DNA from: CAZMPJ01 sp964568455
GTDB taxonomy: Bacteria > Margulisbacteria > WOR-1 > O2-12-FULL-45-9
Length of the DNA: 64,000 nt
Assembly (NCBI GenBank): GCA_964568455.1
Contig: CAZMPJ010000009.1
Span: forward strand, 15,532 to 79,531
Direction of reading: 5' to 3'
Part shown: positions 31,501 to 35,397 of the stretch, in pieces
Numbering within the stretch: the stretch's first letter is position 1
How the letters are laid out: each line of letters opens with the position of its first letter
The notes under the pieces: model-generated
Told to the model about the DNA's origin: nothing
The model's input: the letters and a program-made list of their open reading frames with translations, nothing else
The model's database searches: none
Translations under genes and position numbers: made by a program

Positions 31501-32768
31501 GCTTCAGCATACTTATTGTCTTGGAGTAATCCCTGGATTTCAAAGTAAGTAATGTAAAAATCAACATTAACGCCTTTTGCCTCATATTCTTCTTTATGAA
31601 TTTTTAAATAAGCAATGGCAGCTTCAGGATCAAGCTTGCCAGCTTCGTCCATGAGTTTGGCTGTGTAGATTTTTTCTGTTTCTTGATCAAGCTTACTTTT
31701 CGGTGCTTTATCATAATATTCTTTAGCAAGTGCTTCGTCCTTTTTCCTATACTTAGGAGCTTTTTGGTAATATTTTTTTGCTTTTGTTTCTGCATCAACA
31801 TATTCTTTTTCTTTTAAAAGGTGAGATATTTCGTATTCTTGCTTGATTTCTTCTTTTGAAGCAGAGGGCAATTTAGAATCAGTTTCCAGATACGCGATAA
31901 CACCTTTAATGCCCTTTTCTGAAAAAATAAAAGCAATAATAATCCTTTCATACATTTCTCTGCTGATTTTCTTTTCGTAAAATTCTCTTTTGCTGTCAGC
32001 CTTGAAAACCTCTAATGCCTTGTCAAAGCCTTCAAGTTTTGCTAAAGAAGTAAGTTGATATTGCGCTTGGGCAGCTTCAAGCATTTTTTGTTTGCCTTCA
32101 AGCGTTTCTTTGGCTGATGATTTAAGCCGGACTGTTTGTTTTTTGCCATTAGAATCTGTATAAGTATACTTATATATTTTCTTTTCTTTTTTGCCCTTTT
32201 TAATTATTTCCGGGGTAAGAGTTTCCTCTATGCGGGCCAGGGCTTTTTCATATTCATTTTGTTGTTGCAAAGAAGCTATTTCCAGCAGAAAGAGTTGAAA
32301 TGCCGGGTCAATGCCTTTTTTCTTCAGCTTGTTCCAATTTTCAAAGATGTATTTTTGGGCATCAGCAATGCTAAGCTCTGAAATTATTTGGGTAAACGCA
32401 TTATTGCGGATATAGCCTCTTACTTTTTTGGGGGTCGAGTCTTCGTCATCTGTAGTGTCTTCTATGCCAAGGTCAACCTTGCCAAAGTATTTATCGGCCT
32501 TTTCAAGGGCCTCTGTGTAGCGTCCGTCGCCAATGAGTTTGTTGATTTTTTCAAAGGCGGATTTTTTCTTGGTAGGGATTCTATCAGCTGCGCTGCGGAT
32601 TTCCAGATCTTCTAATCCGTCTGAATCCAGCCCGTCAAGACCAGCCTCTTCTGAAGAATCTAGATCGTCCAATCCCTCAAGGCCTGGATCATCATCGTCA
32701 GGGATTGAGGCCTTAGGCCCTTTGACCGCTCCTTGTATTAAAAATGATGCTAATTTTTCTATGCCCAT
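16572..32768 (-). CDS. Giant protein (5,398 aa) with TPR-like repeats, SecA-like motor and membrane segments
   Basis: One uninterrupted 16.2-kb frame. Residue numbers are approximate, from ATG 32768. An acidic low-complexity N-terminus (GLEGLDDLD-like) leads into a long helical solenoid with about four repeats of 250-310 residues (first ~1,000 residues), e.g. AKAYIKEHAEEY...VNVYFYLLLIKIQEL. Hydrophobic helices lie near 2410-2490. About 2880-3600 is a SecA-like DEAD motor: HLETGGGKTLID (Walker A), VIADEWDLYGIE (Walker B), then YFSRGLDIQ, GGLHVISAG and QSIGRGARNYFPGTSSVY, equivalents of SecA motifs V-VI and preceding strands. More membrane segments lie at ~4590-4845, and a CENC zinc-type motif near 5360. 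There is no signal peptide. A membrane-bound translocase or remodelling machine is plausible but unproven. A sigma-28-like promoter and a leader hairpin precede it. The TTG at 32798 is rejected as start. Confidence 0.85.
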   Translation of the reverse strand: MGIEKLASFLIQGAVKGPKASIPDDDDPGLEGLDDLDSSEEAGLDGLDSDGLEDLEIRSAADRIPTKKKSAFEKINKLIGDGRYTEALEKADKYFGKVDLGIEDTTDDEDSTPKKVRGYIRNNAFTQIISELSIADAQKYIFENWNKLKKKGIDPAFQLFLLEIASLQQQNEYEKALARIEETLTPEIIKKGKKEKKIYKYTYTDSNGKKQTVRLKSSAKETLEGKQKMLEAAQAQYQLTSLAKLEGFDKALEVFKADSKREFYEKKISREMYERIIIAFIFSEKGIKGVIAYLETDSKLPSASKEEIKQEYEISHLLKEKEYVDAETKAKKYYQKAPKYRKKDEALAKEYYDKAPKSKLDQETEKIYTAKLMDEAGKLDPEAAIAYLKIHKEEYEAKGVNVDFYITYFEIQGLLQDNKYAEAKDKIESLLEKGELENGARLTRSEVGMLKNVKKQVDEHDERVALAWQATLGFDDAETWLNKAKDQEDFDLIASFELQVLGWKELIEAKEYDIVEKQIKEILQPEDKEKTPETDPRKVSVLLNLLLNARMAKIKDAFKTAVEEKGFEAALKEFEANKEDHIKLIGEANYDKVIISVMMDEKGQGIEAVKKYIARDDVKARWEAKDIEEEMELFWQSQEIEALLKQEKFTKAEKLAKKYFHTEAGYEEGAYDSMMESIYGQKLIKKLEDMSLKQAKAYIKEHAEEYTKYDVNVYFYLLLIKIQELVANKQYSKAETILKDTLASGSFNTSLFLTGKETGKEITLKDNEVLRLAAQLAGLRAAGAKEDYVDIFVNAGLEKGWDTGIAELETNKAALVVLLGSNFRYQKFVEETKLAAKQTLEGIDATKAYIKANTKHLRELGIEPNDLLEKLDVEKSLEDEKFDEAIAKAKEYFQDKELDRMLEILHTQKTAKILEDLVTSEAKEYLETHQAELEAVQVDVNFQLFMLDIQSSFAKKEYNQVIKQLEIVLTNETYGKNYPLKSNSKRNIQLMLVRAKAMQIIEENAGKEEKAIQFVEDVLTGKIDLGFEIKGIEKELKQLKQTLIIQEKTQISAKTALEYLKANKTTIIIAFGGGKKGADSYQQQYLQLYIQDIQERKGFEEALAEANKPDFKEKYEKATTKKELDKYLTRLEFSKKLKDSVKEARAFVTERKDKLTSKELKYFEAQLEISELAEKGNVAYREILVLVEKKEAEYREAGVNVDAVKKQYEFQIVYSDQGSAKALEYLNNNMSDLKKAGMDVETLTFELELEVLLSEGSKEEGKVEAKFEELKSEKISDLFLKDLKQDSPEIYAELCQLLAANKLLEAAALIGSLQAQGKISQRVLAPAHSYIRYRRTAEEMQFVVTVEIHSPLDPFEKPEKIKAESIYFSYTGQGIDQESYIFNLQTMLMEVEDKNGIPYLSGIPGVTFKWGQMDEATINALYSFKNRKATQVTEKQLTQGPKRTKYDKTEKKPIALSWSETDEGSLLRAYAATWKGKQSLAHVFMYTKLGLAFHANKGLALETTNYLYQMAYYLEQRAEKPEEKAAYKRIREGLTGKGSLQNEDLVLFYRAALDDKNIDEAAITKQLQNNPKPEGLKRNKELPKVFKLKYTIKIDESEKYLDLTRALKETKIGQMLKAHAQRALADNENKLNQFNNVGFVLCLLLYLIKVDPENKVTYERIKDAYLNNKTISKEDLKTLSERIAKIDIYPELISQAFTDYQKTEIEIQGFAFVPTVRLVDGSFIPVDEKEAAKAVPTFAQLRNLPPGKLYGYKIYRLLALKKQWLQMGIPLASGDPGDTVLTPLTPADLLKAAEWMEKNKSNIRVHYPVYLDKELRTYLLSVEKSDALYDLAQKLLATDIREILKQEKAKLESKKEKTEQDKKRIRLLDKLLKNEDQLIRTIMMATQSGTERVQFDKDNALDEKDIAWLRSLEEKRKQEEKVYISAEEYALLKQRAKEIKDKHLALLVKSVRPDDAYSFNQEEIEDLRIMAKELKAEGHTTIDTKLLAKYMKLNPDNKGAKALWQRTQVVGLGAMEAQRKWYEMAPNMITTGLQAKPQRTNLVFLKRQWAKDNGLAKEAQKLRTQIDSLTKQIKEIKPDDPKLEELVYKRWLLQQELDSIINIIESDAVTKEFVEWFINSKYLQTDGVFDEATQWVISQGKDELYKEYYYDFITDQRMRKHNAHNLVIENAAAVFATLESDTIFSLDAVAEGDHNEDLLLSFKQALAASINLAITPEHIAEVAEEAGFAAEDDLSLEVKGLKLMAVNYYDTILRFQDPDAYYNYLFGDNPGLGVIMKHDIEILTKILPGSGIKNEQEELAKLETLLKNSAAFNDDGSLKEEHYTTLKHIGRKLNMAQGKEDVVGTKGKIIGEIESSEGILEYLIPPTDSDWREEFLFNLSQLPGDDWGTKILNQVINSNTGGEVAMKLIFQQVMFRFFMYKWIYVDLSKEVIDQLINGEGWDKLSGTKYLFHIFFWRSMAFIWYREFFEEVKQGHFGNALAIWYAINYLTMMGGQRSIWSNTMAFDAQVAGALNKFPLGRKMLQYLHKKAPNFMRRFAKHGALSRPISALQDLFRDFSGKPFDSTTHSRIREAGLIRFVIESINNATLNRKLDSETGKETTGSKWRRGIGQFFKGTLISPWLVVDHEARTALHEGGRLGRSLARVWTWPMDYAFGIADHTVDLTIRFGIKGAINATKRALSDKEKQHKAFNSHDINPTDTLAEIGLSNGKLKNTGAGEASRNKSLTREVEKAKKGEGQLAEILHYDPARKGFFIEWNGNWVEITKVRVIEGAEPGYIVERPYGATDADCKIWLVLPKDYNAQILKDLKEKARTNGQTKPESTTKLPTLTNQPLDATENQRHLDEVKPSSLAARQQGIELADSYQDKPAEFWTDYRTAANQYRNGEIGSLEMSKWTIAAARFATEERNKKGEIKKPGKTVRLVQQQSTEILAAPGNHLIHLETGGGKTLIDVLTAVQLSAHYNKVYIFTTGDPLVEQMAKDPLMRLLTGAGLKVGFLYSKNPDTGKSYTPQERQRVYDTCNVVVVDVSSHAFDLGGGEVKVPRGAVIADEWDLYGIETAETTYTIAGPKGETQNMWVDTVTMARTKNKWKHAHKVFQQVINNPLCFNQKTGEYTEAGIRFIEQGMKKYGGYDAFAQMQFEALKQAYQLYREKEYEGVEKRLSHQTKFKVKGKKEKEKTIIVDGEERTIKIVTAKSIVPLEESGDESPDKRFGNGLDEALRLVYGLPIERETMTVADIDIRKVFLHHRKVVGLSGSLAASHEVITHAYADLGFRVVEIPPYIPRAELHFGTDKAKVTAKLEQLALAAEETLELKDTGAHTKDIVGKIYVYGFSAAEAKQIWKQEILPKHPKLQGKKLSVVRRDRTFIFDATARRQAAAEEAVATAKSNRPVFIVLETPEQFKEYVEELGQREGVLIQTFTGEDYGENKAEIERLKGLVRQHGSYKLGNYEFKVKRGKLVAYEKGQRVKGSAQEIIREAKITQAGHAGTVTVTYFSRGLDIQVQAGITEAIARAGEASLVKGGAETNFTEGGLHVISAGAKTEAKILQSIGRGARNYFPGTSSVYTGDGDAVFNQLNEKIEKPALKAAAEAAGGEDKPVNLYDPNNKAINYFVNEAFRREYQRNFESMQRLFDRAALKYDSLATISDLSANLSDFNTFYRLAIESYLDLLLKEVGIETDADLKDETKLTELERKLNETTKGRKVTISRKIPSRAALIKALGEKLFNSFKLTTTEGSLDSFSNREFEYRDEGGQVRKLSQRELELRELVGEHYALVVDGMNAIQNLQLDNQSDDFKKKEMANLGKRATASLLEKLWKRMFPGFSAHHLRHDISITEIDLENAQRETKTQTETEIKVKVAKAKIPLSGKVKIKGEVYTYKADSSGKFWCYDAKTKTVGHLVFNSQGKASFIKLGSNASHAVAEPVSALILQVTDLVKTRQRKVDAIEPDKDAPTTHLDSAAFERANRNKNTLLKFDSLDCLKDVPVERFAELTGKEVKLLRKLARYNGKKAIKHKDYLAAEKILREKLGVDPAKFIEGRKLLRLGYYFDHNIVDFETLKGLFEGKLLKADVEVLWRQMFRFGRSNKDAYRNYFAIDLGFETSQVDQVKQIGAKKVNLDAQNDKKAHENFLNYLENADTTFIDTPTELAKQILSLEARIKYFRHSRHGASRMKKHKVTEADLTTWEARISELKSLIEVSSALDLTPQERRILLEAKEKSSSNITFQELAKLAVDIRLNNLEAQPATTETNQDIFKLKHLRNRLVSGSISQVDTLTEMSKLKSRAIQEKALTEAAEVEAKKPTKGTKIMTETTFMFLEGVDLRLVDRVKAGDIALMNLLRANGAIEVKIERKGGKEYSVEVINAQRAEEILAKVEKSEIDGLRGSAADKAAFMDGQKALIELAKQLQLNNPHLNIDFAIQYLLGEADKGKSLELKLEIPLLANVSKKDQTKALQLIETMSTLEKAQIVAEEKAKGGNWQKRAKERIDKLADIEGLKKRATERVLEKYHGVFTEAQLMETPEGRAEVKATMEGMFIEEAISRWEGLGLKPTYTKFLRRVFGKGSGNGGRFKRIKQHPVFSSPYSPAREMLLGAVADPLAKIAASLLSGKGMPSADEIQTAAGQGMLHWGVFGAKRGMFMYTAGISEGQAIHRVMLIDVAKGIAVAKPGEEGHAAFGSVTSLGALIFTMKYLQGSPVMLRMVDKVKFAKHLPLLIAMVAAELAGEMGEEFWGEYKDTGLGKSITFVAQGLKPFAVAMSPTSTLLHSTLLSENGAVKPGTATAWALDTTATLIDIVILTKVTYPMLMAGGTLMTTLDGAAAYETFLGASAATAPETLGASLVVAALVCWVTFLVEAELQAGIPWNQYDPEALKIAEKYIHEPRIKTMAIRALGASKSLGRLIKDKKDIILSPAQFWTSPLLMIELIFTLAKLGYINPKSEAVKTLTLNGKVKSLEDASPEEMQEIVRAYHEYFGTFLIPYIKDHETGEIGIDVIDVDGFPVRILSEEEANTMGLNGPANGEIKGYSVGGTNGGALTQADARLIHSRRKKTVRSIMQGLTYFRKGSKHEKPQQKPLELYFELWQKIQETYPSFNAAIPDLLLKYYEAKLDKLFSNDQEKAVDNHIAAIRDFTKNQGIETLKDLSDKLAKAEETKDKITAKIKSLEELEKELESLEIITGEERGVYYLVSKDKEPIVSVIVAYQEVVPGQGTLFIKIGGMEEPILVPINGPEEINPSYIQTIVINQFKTKINKSKTEFKQYLDNNNKYIESLELVKSLVEHSNKCAPEVTIDTVLKNYRAHLLKPLFEERRKLCDLLNIPHNQRPTARQLLDLSGIYTKVGERNILHPDLIPDDFAKWAAIYLNAGIIPCENCDKKPARFYTNKDVLDWVTASKLLLMQEEEKRGECIEH

Positions 32769-32797
32769 TTTACTTCTTTTTACCTGTTTTAAAAACA

Positions 32798-32831
32798 AAA
32801 AAGACCATGCCTGTTAGCATATGGTCTTTTT
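32798..32831 (-). terminator. Terminator-like hairpin in the leader of the giant gene
   Basis: Arms 32798-32808 and 32821-32831 pair perfectly over 11 bp (AAAAAGACCAT/ATGGTCTTTTT). On the minus strand the stem is followed by a T-rich run. It lies between the predicted start of transcription (~32886) and ATG 32768, so it could act as an attenuator. The loop shares CATGCCTGTTA with the hairpin at 35318-35371. Confidence 0.6.
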
Positions 32832-32892
32832 AAAAATATAAGAGTCGATTAAATAACAGGCAATTTATATCGCTCTTGTTCCTACACTATAT

Positions 32893-32920
32893 ATATCGGG
32901 TTAACTAGGGGATTTCTTGC
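32893..32920 (-). promoter_or_regulatory. Sigma-28-like promoter of the giant gene
   Basis: On the minus strand: GCAAG (32920-32916), 15 bp, CCCGATAT (32900-32893), extended as CGATATATATAG. It has the same spacing as five other genes of the window. Predicted leader is about 120 nt. Confidence 0.6.
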
Positions 32921-32943
32921 ATGATTTTTGGGGAAAATTGAGG

Positions 32944-32991
32944 CTGGTACTAGGTCAGTAGAGGCTGGTTAAGAGGCTGGATGCTGGTGAT
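32944..32991. repeat. 48-bp direct repeat R1 flanking an ATPase cassette
   Basis: Ungapped match to 35187-35234 with 8 mismatches, including CTGGTACTAGGTC and TGGATGCT-GTGAT. It encloses the 313-aa gene and the second ATPase. The last residues of the 313-aa protein (ASHHQHPAS) are encoded by R1 and its flank. Confidence 0.75.
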
Positions 32992-33910
32992 GGGATGCTG
33001 GTAAAACAGCCAAAACCTGCTTTTTCTGTTTTGAGGAAATTGCGGTAATTTGCGGAATTGGCTCCCATTGGATGAACTTAATGCTATCTGGCCTTGATTC
33101 TTTTAATTCTTCGAATCTAATTGCGGCCAAAGATATGATTGGCCCTACATCGACGTCGTCCATGCCTTTTAAGGTGTTTAGAACTTCTTCGCTATTCTGG
33201 AATTCAAAAGGGATGTTTTTTTCTGCCAAGGCTAAAGCCATTAACGCCGCAGTTGGGCGCCACCCAAGTGAATCAACCCATAAAATATAATTCCAGCCTT
33301 TTTCTCTGTTGTAATGGGGCGCAAGCATGATTCCCAGGGGAAGTCCGGGAACGATTTCCCAGGGATGGCAGCCTGACCATTGTTTCCCATGATACCACTT
33401 TTCAAACGCCGCAGGGTCATTTTGAGCCAGGTCTAATAAGCCCCCGTGCCGGCCATCCGCTCTTTTTTGATATTTTTCCAAAGGAGAAAAAGGATGTAAT
33501 TCTTTAAACACTGCATTGTAAGCTGTAGCTGCTGTGTCAAGATACATAGAAAGTGTCATTTTTTTCAGGTAAGGTAGTTTTCTGGATTTTTCCAGCATTT
33601 TTTCAATATGCGAAATCTTTCTCACGGGAAGGATGCTCTTCATCCCTTTTTTCCATGTGTAATGACCCCAACCTTGTTCAAATTTTACTTCATCATTGCC
33701 AACCTGCCAGGAGAGGTTGTAGTCGGTTCCTTCTATCATTAGCTGGCAATAAAGACGGCCGGCGTATAATGTAAAACTGGATGGATACCAGTGACGGGGT
33801 TGGGGGATAAAATAGGGCCCAGGCCAGATAATGTCATATTTATCCTGAATAGGTTCTGTTTGCAAAAGCAACTTAAAAACCTTCTTAATAATAGCTGCGG
33901 TTTTTTTCAT
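32969..33910 (-). CDS. Unknown 313-aa protein
   Basis: I recognise no family. The protein is soluble-looking, rich in aromatic residues (PGPYFIPQPRHWYPSSF; WGHYTWKKG) and contains a conspicuous segment WYHGKQWSGCHPWEIVPG around residues 178-195. There is no signal peptide or membrane helix. The ATG at 33910 has a weak GGAG 13 bp upstream, and TTGGCA-N17-ATAATT is a possible promoter. The C-terminal PASHHQHPAS is read from direct repeat R1, suggesting the original stop was lost and the repeat supplied a new one. It lies head-to-tail after an AAA/DUF4143 ATPase, between direct repeats, so it is probably accessory cargo. Confidence 0.65.
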   Translation of the reverse strand: MKKTAAIIKKVFKLLLQTEPIQDKYDIIWPGPYFIPQPRHWYPSSFTLYAGRLYCQLMIEGTDYNLSWQVGNDEVKFEQGWGHYTWKKGMKSILPVRKISHIEKMLEKSRKLPYLKKMTLSMYLDTAATAYNAVFKELHPFSPLEKYQKRADGRHGGLLDLAQNDPAAFEKWYHGKQWSGCHPWEIVPGLPLGIMLAPHYNREKGWNYILWVDSLGWRPTAALMALALAEKNIPFEFQNSEEVLNTLKGMDDVDVGPIISLAAIRFEELKESRPDSIKFIQWEPIPQITAISSKQKKQVLAVLPASHHQHPAS

Positions 33911-33977
33911 TTTTTATGTACTCCAATTATGCCGTGTAAAATTGGAATGCCAACACCAAAAACCCCAAAGGCTACGG

Positions 33978-35132
33978 TTAGATAATTTTACCTTGCCATA
34001 GCTTTTCACAAAATGTGCGCCAGGGGAAAATCTCAATGCCGTCTTGTGTTATTCGGGTCTTTTTATCCAGGCTGACAATGATTAATCGGTCAACTTTCTG
34101 GTCATCTTTCAGAGCCTTTAGGCCTTTTAAATGACGATTGTCAACAGATGGAGTGGCCTTAAACTCGATTGCCAATTCCATATTGCCAACGATAAGATCA
34201 ACTTCCATTCCAGTGCTTGTTTTCCAATAGGCAAGAGAAAGGTTTTTTTCTTTATAAGACAAAAAAGCTCTGATTTCCTCAATCATAAAATGCTCAAAAT
34301 ATTGCCCAAATTCTTCGGTCCCAGATTGAATCTTGCGGAAACCAGATAAGGCCCTTACCACACCGGGATCAAAAAGGTAGAATTTTGCTGTTTCAATCAG
34401 CCGGCGTTTTTTCCTTTTTTTCCAGGGTTGAAGTTCATGGCCTAATAAAGTATCTTTCAGAATCTGATAATATTCCCGCACCGTTTTAGGCGAGACCCCG
34501 CAGTCTCTAGCGATATTAGCATAATTAATAAGCTGGCCATGGGTTAATGATACTGCGTCAAGAAAACGCGCAAAAGAAGGGATATTTCTAACCAATGCTT
34601 CTGCTCTGATTTCTTCTTCAAGATAATCAAAAACATAACTTTTTAGGCTGCGGTCTACTTTTTCCTCTAAATAATGTTTTGGGATAAGTCCATGATTTAA
34701 TATTCTTAAAAGATCAGCGTTGCCGATTTCTTTTGTGGTTAAAGGAAAAAGCTCAAAGCGCCAGGCACGCCCACCGAGCAGATTAGCCGAGCCCCTTTTT
34801 AGTTTGCGGGCGCTGGAGCCGCACATGATAAATTTGGTTTTTGTGTTTTCCAGGCACCAGTGAATTTCATCCATGAGGGCTGGCACCTTTTGTACTTCAT
34901 CAATAATTACCAGCGCTGGTTTTTGTGCTAAAACCTCTTCTCTTAAAATTGAAGGCTTTAGTGTTAGCTGGGTTTTAAGCTCGGAGTTTAACAGATCATA
35001 ATATTTTGCCTGGGGAAATTTTTGGTGGAGCAAGGTAGTTTTGCCAACTTTACGTGGCCCCCACAAAAAAGCCGCATTATTGCCTTCCAGATCGATTTCT
35101 AGTATTCTTTGGTATTCGGATAATATGGACAT
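33978..35132 (-). CDS. AAA ATPase with DUF4143 domain (second copy)
   Basis: A 384-aa relative of the ATPase at 15186-16451, clearly diverged. Walker A is GPRKVGKTTLLHQ (about residues 25-37), Walker B is ALVIIDEVQKVP, followed by MCGSSARKLKRGSANLLGGR. The C-terminal nuclease-like part reads YWKTSTGMEVDLIVGNMELAIEFKA, with an intact D-ExK-like pattern. Function of the family is not established. The promoter is near-consensus with a 26-bp palindrome across the -10, and the transcript would start only about 4 nt before the ATG. The gene is in a cassette between direct repeats R1 and R2. Confidence 0.9.
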   Translation of the reverse strand: MSILSEYQRILEIDLEGNNAAFLWGPRKVGKTTLLHQKFPQAKYYDLLNSELKTQLTLKPSILREEVLAQKPALVIIDEVQKVPALMDEIHWCLENTKTKFIMCGSSARKLKRGSANLLGGRAWRFELFPLTTKEIGNADLLRILNHGLIPKHYLEEKVDRSLKSYVFDYLEEEIRAEALVRNIPSFARFLDAVSLTHGQLINYANIARDCGVSPKTVREYYQILKDTLLGHELQPWKKRKKRRLIETAKFYLFDPGVVRALSGFRKIQSGTEEFGQYFEHFMIEEIRAFLSYKEKNLSLAYWKTSTGMEVDLIVGNMELAIEFKATPSVDNRHLKGLKALKDDQKVDRLIIVSLDKKTRITQDGIEIFPWRTFCEKLWQGKII

Positions 35133-35134
35133 GA

Positions 35135-35171
35135 CTCCATATAGTCTAGATTATGTGGAGTTGGATGTCAA
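35135..35171 (-). promoter_or_regulatory. Promoter with 26-bp palindromic operator for the second ATPase
   Basis: On the minus strand: TTGACA (35171-35166), 17 bp, TAGACT (35148-35143). The palindrome 35135-35160 (CTCCATATAGTCTAGATTAT...) is symmetric at 22 of 26 positions, is centred on CTAG and covers the -10. It contains the GGAG before the ATG, so a bound protein would block both transcription and translation. Confidence 0.65.
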
Positions 35172-35186
35172 GTCTAAATTGGGAAA

Positions 35187-35234
35187 CTGGTACTAGGTCT
35201 ATAGAAGCTAGTTAGGAAGATGGATGCTAGTGAT
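35187..35234. repeat. 48-bp direct repeat R2 flanking an ATPase cassette
   Basis: Partner of R1 (32944-32991), 40 of 48 bases identical in the same orientation. It lies 16 bp outside the ATPase -35 box, so promoter plus two genes are enclosed. Confidence 0.75.
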
Positions 35235-35317
35235 TAGAGTAGATTGGGGCGATTTGAGATTTCCTCATTCGAGGCCAGCGATTCGGGTTGATTCGCGGCC
35301 CAAAAATTCGTGATAAC

Positions 35318-35371
35318 AAAAAAGGAGCGGGCTACAACATGCCTGTTAAATGCTGTTCCCACTCCTTTTTT
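35318..35371 (-). terminator. Terminator of the 959-aa gene
   Basis: Arms 35318-35331 (AAAAAAGGAGCGGG) and 35358-35371 pair over 14 bp with one mismatch. On the minus strand a T-run follows. It lies 27 bp after the stop of the 959-aa gene. The loop contains CATGCCTGTTA. Confidence 0.75.
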
Positions 35372-35397
35372 GCGCAGGCGGATTAAATGCCACTCCG

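Noticed and set aside
32769..32798. TTG 32798 as start of the giant protein
   Set aside because: It lies in the leader hairpin; ATG 32768 is the better start.
16572..32798. Small plus- and minus-strand frames of 60-94 codons inside the giant gene
   Set aside because: They are shadows of the long frame without promoters, ribosome sites or recognisable families.
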